Program-made: the position numbers and the translations under genes
Shown: one piece after another, positions 39,001-46,300 of the stretch
How the letters are laid out: every line of letters starts with the position of its first letter
Numbering within the stretch: position 1 is the stretch's first letter
Source of the DNA: Cylindrospermum sp. FACHB-282
GTDB taxonomy: Bacteria > Cyanobacteriota > Cyanobacteriia > Cyanobacteriales > Nostocaceae
NCBI RefSeq assembly: GCF_014697195.1
Contig: NZ_JACJRJ010000015.1
Span: forward strand, 57,700-121,699
DNA length: 64,000 bases
Direction of reading: 5' to 3'
The notes under the pieces: model-generated
Databases searched by the model: none
Told to the model about the DNA's origin: nothing
The model's input: the letters and a program-made list of their open reading frames with translations, nothing else

Positions 39001-39185
39001 TTTATAAAATTGATTCAGAAACTCTTGATGATGGTAGGGAAAAGATATTTGGAGTTTGGCATCAACGAGATGAGTTGATGTTGGCTCATCTGAAGGATAT
39101 TAGTGATTTAGAATTGAAGTTTGGGCGACTTGAAGGGCGACTTGAAGTCGCGGCTACACAGGCAAAACCCGCCTATGCGGGTTAA
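36057..39185 (+). CDS. CyRepA1-family plasmid replication protein (DUF3854 plus helicase-like)
   Basis: 1042 residues. The N-terminal part has the DUF3854 (Toprim-like) features: ALIICEGVKKAATLLTQGY and the FYICFDFET stretch. Middle helicase-like motifs are a Walker A GTGKT near residue 333 and a Walker B ILDEVEQS (Asp426/Glu427). A Sec-like VFVTPSLGTGISID and a Lys-rich helical region (KAKEIKRKIKDIKQQNQL) follow. This matches cyanobacterial plasmid replication proteins. The last ~23 residues come from a dispersed repeat. A chromosomal-type setting points to an integrated element or a plasmid relic. Confidence 0.88.
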   Translation: MHLHYLHPQHLEELVKSSGIDLHLSQLNFKSLQGANAYEYLLISEQLPRTNTGMVKSGWLQRYAHITEGGWWCSGLDPLNNWQMMEWGCFKPSQPRQNQNGKSIKYEHPPSTPTRVFCLRVTLQIWQQIAQRYNLAIPENITVSADGEAEGFWQWVMENNIALIICEGVKKAATLLTQGYAAIAIPGITSGYRVVKDEFGKITRRQLIPDLAVFAITNRSFYICFDFETQAKKIAAVNNAISQLGCLFQQKSCPVKVIELPGMEKGVDEFIVSKGASSFEKIYRQSVDLEVYLAQTKPHNELTIPAALTVNCAYLEEIRFPTSGLVGVKSAKGTGKTTGLQTVVKQAKSRNQPVLLITHRILLGRFLCEKIGINWGIGKEQWFLEDEPTLPITKFQLPITKSFGLCVDSIWRLNPEDWHGAIVILDEVEQSLWHLLNSETCKQKRVKILRVFQQLISTVLTTGGLVIAQDADLSDVSLEYLQGLAGIKLTPWVLVNQWKPEQGWDVTFYDSPNPTPLIHQLELDLLAGRKCYVTTDSRTGRYSCETIEGYLKERLQKLRRQFPNTLVVSSHTTNTPGHAAVDFIAAINQKITEYDTVFVTPSLGTGISIDVQHFDRVYGIFQGVISDSEARQALARVRDDVPRVVWCAKRGIGLIGSGSTNYRLLSYWYQENQKENLALLSPLHKIDVDLPLVYDPIHLRTWAKLSARVNASIRLYRQSMQDGLITDGHQIWMRSNAVHNNIIRDLRLAFFAADPQDVATRKRLILEIVKVQKDWSENRQKAKEIKRKIKDIKQQNQLAAATAVAQARDIDYVEYEQFLAKHSLSDGERNQINKYILRQRYGVEVTPLLKLQDDKRYYGQLLTHYYLTHESEYFYVRDQQEWHQQLSWGDGKVFLPDLKTYTLKVEAMIALGMLQFLELGRVFKEEDADLIWLKNAAVQSSKHIKRALGIDLVRGKESVSGIKILSRLLSLLGLKLKQVNEVYKIDSETLDDGREKIFGVWHQRDELMLAHLKDISDLELKFGRLEGRLEVAATQAKPAYAG

Positions 39186-39300
39186 AGATGTTGTACTTGA
39201 TTTTTGTCAGGAATTGAAGTTTGGGCGACTTGAAGCGACTAGAAGTCGCGGCTACACAGGCAAAACCCGCCTACGCGGGTTAAAGATGTTGTACTTTATT
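39111..39300. repeat. 100-bp direct repeat overlapping the end of the replication gene
   Basis: Two copies start GAATTGAAGTTTGGGCGACTT at 39,111 and 39,211. Both contain GTCGCGGCTACACAG and AACCCGCCTATGCGGGTT (a terminator-like stem). Reverse-complemented, this is related to the CTGTGTAG..CGCGATTT..ATCGCCC part of the 145-bp units upstream. The stop codon of the replication gene lies inside copy 1. Confidence 0.75.
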
Positions 39301-39337
39301 ATTAGTGCCAGAAAGTGAATTTTAGGTGATAAAATTG

Positions 39338-39414
39338 TAGGTTGGGTAAAGCGCAGGATGGTTACTCAGTACCAACAGGATTTTTGTTGGGTTTCGTTCC
39401 TCAACCCAACCTAC
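39338..39414. repeat. Dispersed inverted repeat, GTAGGTTGGGT type
   Basis: GTAGGTTGGGT (39,338-39,348) is inverted as ACCCAACCTAC (39,404-39,414). Noncoding and 77 bp long, it resembles small palindromic elements common in Nostoc-type genomes. Confidence 0.65.
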
Positions 39415-39494
39415 GCGACTAAATTTTAAGTAAAAAAATCATAGGAAATTGGTATAATCTCTTATCAATTTTTTACTAGGCTTAAGAAAGCCAA

Positions 39495-39848
39495 ATGAAT
39501 GAACAAGATACAGCTATTGATAAATTAAAAAAATGTGATCCAATCAGTCTTCAGCCCGTAGATTTTTATGGCAGTTTCACAGTAAAAGATGCTTGTGAAG
39601 TTTGGCAGGAAGTTCCACAAGGTGAAGAAGTTTGGGTTAAGATGGAAGTCACATTGAAGGAGGGTAATAACTCTGTTCAGGATGCAGTTATAGTTGTTAA
39701 ACAAGTATTTTATCAATCACAAGGAAGGTATTTTGCCCCTAGCCTTAACGGGTGGCTAGGCTGGGTTTATCCTAATGTTTGGGTTAGAGCTATAATCCTT
39801 TTCACTGATGGACGAGATCCATCGGAAATTAAAAAGACTTTCCCCTAA
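39495..39848 (+). CDS. Hypothetical protein of unknown function
   Basis: 117 residues with good coding structure. The N-terminus is charged (NEQDTAIDKLKKCDPISLQPVDFYGS). The middle alternates strands and turns (VWVKMEVTLKEGNN, VVKQVFYQSQGRYF), and there is a hydrophobic WVYPNVWVRAIILF strand. It has no recognisable domain, signal peptide or metal motif. It is isolated on the plus strand between the replication gene repeats and a convergent dipeptidase. Confidence 0.5.
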   Translation: MNEQDTAIDKLKKCDPISLQPVDFYGSFTVKDACEVWQEVPQGEEVWVKMEVTLKEGNNSVQDAVIVVKQVFYQSQGRYFAPSLNGWLGWVYPNVWVRAIILFTDGRDPSEIKKTFP

Positions 39849-39968
39849 TAAATATCATAAATTCTTGGGAAGCAAATTGTAGGGAGAAGGAGAAAGCTTA
39901 TGGTTTAAAAAATGGTTTGCCAACAATAAGTAGCATAACTTATATTTGTTGGCAGTTGATATTAAGAC

Positions 39969-40697
39969 CTAATTGCTGGCACGAGGAATTGCGCTAAATG
40001 ATGCATCAATTACTGGGAATTTTTCCCAACCTGATGCATCAAAGTGCCACCATTCTGTTGGTAGTCCGACAAATCCATATTTCTGCATGGCGTCTTGTAG
40101 TAATTGCCGATTTTTTCGAGATTCGGGAGTGCCACCGTTATAGTTTCTATTGGAAGCTGGGGTAAAGGTATCAAATTCACTAGGCATTTTTAATTCTTTA
40201 CCTTTACTATCTACCAGTGTCAAATCTACTGCTGCACCGCGATTATGTCGAGAACCTCTGCTAGGATTAGCAATATAGTTTTCATTTGGTAGCATTTTCC
40301 ACATTAGTTTTTGTATTGACAATGGTCTGTAGCAATCGTAGACTTTTAATCCTAGTTTATTTTTAGTTAATTCTTCTTGAACTTGTGAGAGCTTTTTGGC
40401 AACTAGGTTTCGCAATATGCATCTGGTGTCTGTATATAGCTTTTTTTTCAAAAAGTTGTTGGGTGTGGCATAGCGGATATCAAGGACAATTTTTTTGTTG
40501 ATTGATTGGATATCAACTAGCTGAGAGTTATCTGGTGTTATGGCTGCTGGTGAGTAGCTGGAATAAATGACTAAGTCAGAAGTGGTTTTAGGATTTAGCT
40601 GCGGATTTGTGCTGGCTAATGTAACCTGATGGTAGGTAAGATTGAAGAAGAGTGTGAATATGATCAATGTTATAAATTTTAACCAAGGATATTTCAT
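39969..40697 (-). CDS. D-alanyl-D-alanine dipeptidase (VanX/DdpX type)
   Basis: 242 residues. The N-terminal signal segment (LKFITLIIFTLFFNLTYHQ) sends it to the periplasm. The zinc-enzyme motifs are SRHNRGAAVDL (SxHxxGxAxD) and the active-site EWWHFD. KLYTDTRCILR and VYDCYRPLSIQKLM complete the M15D fold. Without a vanHA cluster, a role in peptidoglycan D-Ala-D-Ala turnover or nutrient recovery is more likely than vancomycin resistance. A dispersed element follows at the 5' side. Confidence 0.9.
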   Translation of the reverse strand: MKYPWLKFITLIIFTLFFNLTYHQVTLASTNPQLNPKTTSDLVIYSSYSPAAITPDNSQLVDIQSINKKIVLDIRYATPNNFLKKKLYTDTRCILRNLVAKKLSQVQEELTKNKLGLKVYDCYRPLSIQKLMWKMLPNENYIANPSRGSRHNRGAAVDLTLVDSKGKELKMPSEFDTFTPASNRNYNGGTPESRKNRQLLQDAMQKYGFVGLPTEWWHFDASGWEKFPVIDASFSAIPRASN

Positions 40698-40762
40698 TGC
40701 TTATGCCTGGATAATTTTGATGGCTGAAGGTGTAATCTCTCTTGACACTAGTGGTTTAAATT

Positions 40763-40926
40763 AGGACTTACGCATTGACAAAAAATGGTAAATATGATCA
40801 TCGATTTTATTGATTGAACGTTCTATAGATTGTGCGTTAGGGAACGCACACTACGGTTAGGATGGGTAAAGAGATGCATCAAAAAAGCCTGAAAAGTGGG
40901 GAGGTTTGTACAGGAAAGTAAGTCTT
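40763..40926. repeat. Dispersed element copy 2, inverted relative to copy 1
   Basis: It starts AGGACTTACGCATTGACAAA and ends GTAAGTCTT. It shares with the 27,063-27,402 element the TGCATC/GCATCC core, the GGGAACGCAC-type block and the TTTTTTGTCAATG end, but lacks the nested palindrome. It lies in the 346-base gap before the TPR gene. Confidence 0.6.
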
Positions 40927-41043
40927 ATAAATTATGATATCCATTTGAGAGCCGATCTGAAAACTAGGGATAAACAAAAATTGATGAAAATCAAGGATAT
41001 TTACCGCATTTCTCAATATTTATCCTCTGTGTTTTGCTAACGG

Positions 41044-42693
41044 ATGAGTAATCACCATAAACTCATAACCCAAATAAGTTATATGAATGCTGAATATTTT
41101 TTAAGTCAGGGATTAAATCAAGATTTGCAAGGGGATTATTTAGGGGCGATCGCCAATTATAATGAGGCATTACGGCTAAATCCGGGTCTGTCTTTGGTTT
41201 ACTACCATCGGGGTCAAGCTTACTTTGCTTTGTCTGAGTATGACAAGGCGATCGCAGATTATCACCAAGCTATCGAACATCAATTAACTCAAAATATCAA
41301 TTTTGACCTGGCTAAAGCTTACCACAACCGGGCTTTAGCGCGTTTTGATGGGGGTGATCATCCAGGGTCAATTGCAGATTTCCATGAAGCTTTGCAGTGG
41401 TATCCTAATTTTGTCGCAGTTTACAGCAATCGCGGGAATATTCTCTATATTTTAGGGAAATATGAGGAAGCGATCGCTAATCATCACCAAGCAATCCAGC
41501 TAGATCCTAACCTACCAGAGGCTTTCCATAACCGGGGTAATGCTTACTACGCTCTAGCAGATTATCAAAGGGCGATCGCCGATTACAACCGTGCATTAGC
41601 AATTAACCCCAATTTTGGGGAAGCTTACTATAACCGGGGTTTAGTTCTGGCTCACCTCCAAGACTATCATGGAGCTATTGCAGACTTTAACGCCGCCCTG
41701 AAATTAAATCCTGATGATGTGCAAGCATACTATGAGCGGGGTTTGGTTTACAGCACCTTGGGAAATTATCAACAAGCAATCAGCGATTATAACCAAGCGT
41801 TGCAAGAAAATCCCACCCTAGCTGTAGTTTACGGCTTTCGGGCGAATGCGCGTCACCGACTCTTAGATTATCAAGGTGCAATTGAAGATAGCAACCGACT
41901 ATTGCAACTTAATCCTAATTTAGCTGAGGGATATTGCGATCGCGCGGCGGCTCGTCGTTCTCTCGGAGACTATCAAAGCGCAATTAAAGATTATAATCGG
42001 GCATTGCAGATTAATCCTAACTTAGCCGTTGCCTATTATGGGCGAGGAATTGTCCGCGAAGCCTTGCAAGATTTCCCCGGTGCAATTGAAGATAACACCC
42101 AAGCCATAGAAATTGCCCCTAACTTTGCTCCAGCATACTGCAATCGGGGTAATTCTCGCCGCTTGCTAGGAGATGAACAAGGAGCAATTGCCGATTATAG
42201 CCAAGCATTGCAGATTAATCCCGATTTGATAGAAGCTTATTACAACCGGGGTTCTACCCGCTATGCTTTAGAAGAATATGAAAGTGCGATCGCAGATTTC
42301 ACCCAAGCATTGCAGATTAATCCTGACTCAGCCCCATTTTATAGCGATCGCGCAAATGCTCACTATGCCCTAGAAGAATATCAACAAGCAATAGAAGATT
42401 ACAATCAAGCACTTGCCCTTGATCCAAGTCTAGCTGAAGACTGGTTTAACCGGGGTCGTAGCCGTTCTTTATTGGGAAACTTAGAAGGAGCGTTAACAGA
42501 CCTAAATCAAGCCTTGCAGCTACAACCTGACTGGGCTACAGCCTACATTGTGCGGGCAGATGTCCACCGGAATTTAGGAAGTGAGCAAAATGCGCTCCTA
42601 GATTTTCAGCAAGCCGCCGAACTCTATCACCAACAAGGAAATACACAGTATTACCGCCAAATTCTCAACCTCATCGCAGAACTTCAGGAATAG
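41044..42693 (+). CDS. Long tetratricopeptide-repeat protein
   Basis: 549 residues composed almost entirely of TPRs of 34-residue period, about 14-15 of them. Typical lines are YYNRGLVLAHLQDYHGAIADFNAALKLNPD and similar. There is no signal peptide, membrane segment or catalytic domain. It resembles cyanobacterial TPR scaffold proteins. Start is ambiguous: ATG at 41,044 or at 41,083 (MNAEYFLSQ), the latter closer to the first TPR. Binding partner unknown. Confidence 0.88.
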   Translation: MSNHHKLITQISYMNAEYFLSQGLNQDLQGDYLGAIANYNEALRLNPGLSLVYYHRGQAYFALSEYDKAIADYHQAIEHQLTQNINFDLAKAYHNRALARFDGGDHPGSIADFHEALQWYPNFVAVYSNRGNILYILGKYEEAIANHHQAIQLDPNLPEAFHNRGNAYYALADYQRAIADYNRALAINPNFGEAYYNRGLVLAHLQDYHGAIADFNAALKLNPDDVQAYYERGLVYSTLGNYQQAISDYNQALQENPTLAVVYGFRANARHRLLDYQGAIEDSNRLLQLNPNLAEGYCDRAAARRSLGDYQSAIKDYNRALQINPNLAVAYYGRGIVREALQDFPGAIEDNTQAIEIAPNFAPAYCNRGNSRRLLGDEQGAIADYSQALQINPDLIEAYYNRGSTRYALEEYESAIADFTQALQINPDSAPFYSDRANAHYALEEYQQAIEDYNQALALDPSLAEDWFNRGRSRSLLGNLEGALTDLNQALQLQPDWATAYIVRADVHRNLGSEQNALLDFQQAAELYHQQGNTQYYRQILNLIAELQE

Positions 42694-42698
42694 CGAGA

Positions 42699-42950
42699 TC
42701 ATCCTGAATAAGAAATATGGGTAAGGTGTTTTTCTCCACCTTCACCTAACACCCAGCGATAAGTTGTGAAGAACCGAGGCCAATTACCTGCACCGTCACC
42801 AAAATATTCTGCTGCAACTTTCTCCTCCAAAACAGTTAGATCAATTGTCTCATCATCAAGCTCTTTAGTAACTTCCTCAATTATGACCAATCTTTGATCC
42901 TTCAATCTTTGAACATTGAGTTCAAGTGTTTCAATGGTGAACTGAACTTG
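42699..42950 (-). pseudogene. C-terminal part of the split HNH protein
   Basis: Directly after the TAA stop of the HNH gene (42,951-42,953) the same frame continues open for 83 residues. It begins QVQFTIETLELNVQRLKDQR, the conserved helix (tIexLxLNxxxLxxxR) that follows the HNH core in retron/Septu-type HNH proteins. The first usable start codon is TTG at 42,903-42,905, giving 68 residues. Joined length, about 247 residues, matches the family. It may be a pseudogene half or a separately translated fragment. Confidence 0.6.
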
Positions 42951-43445
42951 TTATACAGAAATATTAGCCTCGATACAAGCCATTTCATCAGGTCTAATTT
43001 CTCCATCTTTACTACTAAATTTAAATAACCGTAATTTTGGCAGTTCCAGCGGGTTTAACAATCGACCATCAGGGATAAAATCATCCTTTTTTTTGCCACA
43101 GCAAGGTGAATTATGCGGTAGTTGTTGTGAGTTCTGTAGATCATCATCTTTTACTCCACCAGGTGGAAGGCAGATAGCCAGCATATTTTGCCAATCTAGA
43201 TCATGATTTTTTTCCGGTGTTGATTGGTTACGAGGAATAAAGTGATCGACAGAACGATTTTTATCATGAAGAGACATTTCACAATAGGCACAAAGTCCTT
43301 TTTGATCAGCAGCTAAGGTAATACGAATTGCATTGAATGTTGCTCGGTTACTTTTTAAATCACTCCATCGCTTCACCTGAAAAGAAAATCGCTGTCTATA
43401 CTGTTGAAGTTCTTTTGGCTCTGCGGATTTAAGCACCTTTTTCAC
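42951..43445 (-). CDS. HNH nuclease, Septu PtuB-like (ends early at an in-frame stop)
   Basis: 164 residues. A zinc-coordinating HNH core: CAYCEMSL, VDHFIPRNQ (catalytic His), DWQNMLAICLPPGG (Asn), and CCGKKK with further Cys. The start overlaps the upstream ATPase stop by 4 bases, so translation is coupled. In Septu and Ec78-type retron systems this HNH protein is the DNA-cutting partner of PtuA. Here it ends at a TAA in front of a homologous C-terminal segment, so activity is uncertain although the catalytic core is complete. Confidence 0.85.
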   Translation of the reverse strand: MKKVLKSAEPKELQQYRQRFSFQVKRWSDLKSNRATFNAIRITLAADQKGLCAYCEMSLHDKNRSVDHFIPRNQSTPEKNHDLDWQNMLAICLPPGGVKDDDLQNSQQLPHNSPCCGKKKDDFIPDGRLLNPLELPKLRLFKFSSKDGEIRPDEMACIEANISV

Positions 43446-44761
43446 ACTACACCCCTCCTTTCCATTCGACGAATTTGCATATCCGCCCTAGTCATATCTG
43501 AATCAAATGATTCCCAATCTCGCAAGTCTTCCCGCAGTCGTTTTGCTTCTTCTAATTGACCATTATCAATTGCTTCAAAAAGCCTTGTGAGCGTCCTTGA
43601 TTCTTCTGTATCTGGTCGCAACTCATTCAAACCTAAAACATATCTAACAATATCTGAACTCTTCATCCCCTTAGTAGGTGATGGGCATTCCTTGACTTGG
43701 TAATTTTCCAGCAGCCATACCTGTTCCCTCTTTACAGTTGTCACAGCTTCGGGACTGTGAGTAGTAGCGATAATTTGAGTGTTGGGAAATACCTTCTTTA
43801 AATCAGGTATAATCTTCTGTTGCCAAGTTGGATGCAAATGCAAATCTAACTCATCAATCATCAAAATGGCTTCTGCTGCTAACGGGTTTTCCATATCTGG
43901 ATTCGCTTGGGCTAAACGCCGAGCAAAGTCCATCACTAAAGCCAGCATATTGCGATAACCAGCACTTAATTGACTTAGTAAAAGTTCTCTTGTTTCTCCT
44001 GTTTCCGTTTCCCACTCAACCATCAGTTTAGCAGATGTTACCTGTGAGAAATAAACACGAGCATTCGGTGCAATAATAGTAGAAATAGCATTTCGTACTT
44101 GCTTCAAATCAGGAAATTCAAAGTTGATATCTTTCTGATTTTTTCCCTCCCTCAATTCTTGAAACTCGCGCACGAAAAACCAGTTAACTAAATCTGTGAA
44201 GTTAGCTGTTGGATTAAAGGCGTTATTTAAGGCATCAAATCTATCAAAGGATTGATTAGAAATATTTTCAATATCGCCAATGTTAGTTAAATAGCGATCG
44301 CCTTTATAATAGGCTATAATAGAAAGCTCAGATTTTGGGTATTTCTGTAGTTTGCTTCGTATCACAGAATAAAGCTGTTTAGTTCCTTCTAATAACTGAA
44401 ATTCAAAGGGATTTAACTTTATCCTTTTATTATCATCGTCAACAGGAGGTTTTTTATAGACTATTGTCCAATCTGGAAAATCCGTAGCTGATACAGTGAA
44501 CTCTGATTTAATTTTTCGTTTACTGCCCTTTTGTTTTGCTGGCAAGTCTCGTTGCAAAACGAACGAGTCTTCTGGATACTTTTTGTCTACAATTTCCTGA
44601 ATTTGAGCCACATACGGAAACATTGCCGCTGCGATCGCATCTAATAATGCACTCTTCCCCGCTCCGTTATTGCCGACAAAAATATTTATGTCAGGATCTA
44701 GGTTGATTTCCAGATGCTCGAAGCAGCGAAAGTCTTTGATAATGACTCGTTTAATGTGCAT
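43442..44761 (-). CDS. AAA/OLD-like ATPase, Septu PtuA-like
   Basis: 439 residues. RecF/SMC-like ATPase: Walker A GNNGAGKSALLDAI, an LSAGYRNMLAL signature helix in place of LSGG, Walker B ILMIDELDLHLHP, and the H-loop ATTHSPEAV. A central insertion carries LYSVIRSKLQKYPKS-type helices. It is followed with a 4-base overlap by the HNH gene, the PtuA-PtuB order. The ATPase is thought to sense phage infection and license the nuclease. No reverse transcriptase or ncRNA is adjacent, so it is not a retron. Confidence 0.88.
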   Translation of the reverse strand: MHIKRVIIKDFRCFEHLEINLDPDINIFVGNNGAGKSALLDAIAAAMFPYVAQIQEIVDKKYPEDSFVLQRDLPAKQKGSKRKIKSEFTVSATDFPDWTIVYKKPPVDDDNKRIKLNPFEFQLLEGTKQLYSVIRSKLQKYPKSELSIIAYYKGDRYLTNIGDIENISNQSFDRFDALNNAFNPTANFTDLVNWFFVREFQELREGKNQKDINFEFPDLKQVRNAISTIIAPNARVYFSQVTSAKLMVEWETETGETRELLLSQLSAGYRNMLALVMDFARRLAQANPDMENPLAAEAILMIDELDLHLHPTWQQKIIPDLKKVFPNTQIIATTHSPEAVTTVKREQVWLLENYQVKECPSPTKGMKSSDIVRYVLGLNELRPDTEESRTLTRLFEAIDNGQLEEAKRLREDLRDWESFDSDMTRADMQIRRMERRGVV

Positions 44762-45017
44762 TAGTTTATATCACCTACTTAATCTATTTTAGGTAAGCTG
44801 AAAATTCTATAATTTGCATAACATCATTTAATATAACTCTTGTGGGGTGGGCATCTTGCCCGCCCTTTATCCTGAATCCTAAATATTTGCTTTAATTCCG
44901 CAATTCCCCAGCAACCCCAATCCCCAACACTGGTAAAGATAAAAGATGCATCAGCACCTCAAAACCTCAAGCTATCATTTACAAGAAAATATGCAGCTTT
45001 AAGCCAGAGGTTTTGCC

Positions 45018-46022
45018 ATGAAAGTAGCAGTTTTCAGCACAAAAACCTACGACCGGCAGTTTTTGTCAGCTGCAAATTCCCCAATTCAACACGAGTTAGT
45101 GTTTTTTGAACCCCGTCTAAATCGGGACACCGCCATCTTAGCAGCAGGATTTCCGGCGGTTTGCGTATTTGTGCATGACCAAGTTGACGCCCCAACTTTA
45201 AAAATTCTCGCTTCAGGGGGAACTCGGCTGATAGTTCTTCGCTGTGCCGGATTTAACAACGTAGACTTAACAGCCACCGCAGAGTTAGGAATTACCGTTG
45301 TCCGTGTACCTGCATACTCACCCTATGGAGTAGCAGAACACGCTGTAGGATTGATTTTGAGCCTAAATCGCAAAATTCATCGTGCTTATAACCGCGTCCG
45401 GGAAGGCAATTTTTCCCTAGAGGGACTCTTGGGATTTAACCTGTATGGACGCACAGTCGGAATTATCGGCACCGGCAAAATCGGTCTGATTTTGGCAAGC
45501 ATTATGAAAGGCTTTGGTTGTCACATCCTCGCCTATGATGTTTATCGCAACCCAGAAATAGAAGCGCTGGGTGGTTCCTATGTAGAACTAGGGGAGATAT
45601 TTGCTAACTCCGATATTATCTCCCTCCATTGTCCTCTGACTCCAGAAACTCATCACTTAATCGGCAGTGATGCGATCGCCAAAATGAAACCCGGTATGAT
45701 GATTATCAACACTAGCCGAGGCGCGCTGATTAATACCCAAGCAGTCATTGAGGGGTTAAAGTCCGGTCAAATTGGTTATCTCGGTGTAGATGTTTACGAG
45801 CAAGAATCAGAATTATTCTTTGAAGATTTGTCCGATGAAATCATTCAAGATGATGTTTTCCAGCACCTGACAACCTTTCCCAACGTACTCATCACCGGAC
45901 ATCAAGCCTTCTTTACAGCCGATGCTCTCCGCAATATCGCTGATACAACCTTGGCTAACATGACCGACTTTGAACAAGCTCGTCCCTGTGCCAACGAAAT
46001 CCGCACCCAACCCCAACCTTAA
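45018..46022 (+). CDS. D-lactate dehydrogenase / 2-hydroxyacid dehydrogenase
   Basis: 334 residues. NAD-binding GIIGTGKIGLILA (GxGxxG), catalytic Arg region LRCAGFNNVDL, NTSRGALINTQAVIEGLKSGQ, and active-site His in LITGHQAFFT. The pattern matches fermentative D-lactate dehydrogenase (LdhA/Ddh). The reaction is interconversion of pyruvate and D-lactate with NADH. Regulation is not visible. It separates the Septu-like pair from the ligase-like gene and faces the opposite way. Confidence 0.88.
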   Translation: MKVAVFSTKTYDRQFLSAANSPIQHELVFFEPRLNRDTAILAAGFPAVCVFVHDQVDAPTLKILASGGTRLIVLRCAGFNNVDLTATAELGITVVRVPAYSPYGVAEHAVGLILSLNRKIHRAYNRVREGNFSLEGLLGFNLYGRTVGIIGTGKIGLILASIMKGFGCHILAYDVYRNPEIEALGGSYVELGEIFANSDIISLHCPLTPETHHLIGSDAIAKMKPGMMIINTSRGALINTQAVIEGLKSGQIGYLGVDVYEQESELFFEDLSDEIIQDDVFQHLTTFPNVLITGHQAFFTADALRNIADTTLANMTDFEQARPCANEIRTQPQP

Positions 46023-46300
46023 GTTGTCTCGTTTCTCTCGTTCTCTCGTTCCCAGTCTCTGACTGGGAATGCTCATTAGGAGGCTCTGCCTCCCTTACTC
46101 GGTACAGAACAGCTTTAAGAGCATGGACAAGTAGAACCTAGAAACGAGGAGTTCACTGCTGTCTCTAGATAGTACAAATATATTAAAAATCATCTCGACA
46201 ATTAAATTAAGCAGTACATATATACTATATACTGTTCCAGAGTGAGTCATGCCTTTGATACCAGCAGTCAACACCATCCCTCTCACCCTGATAAAAATTT

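Noticed and set aside
39969..40697. Vancomycin resistance gene vanX
   Set aside because: The protein is in the VanX/DdpX family, but no vanH or vanA lies near it, and it has a signal peptide, so general peptidoglycan or dipeptide turnover is more likely.
43442..44761. Retron effector operon (Ec78-like)
   Set aside because: The ATPase and HNH composition fits, but no reverse transcriptase or msr/msd-like structured RNA was found in 44,762-45,017 or on the other side.
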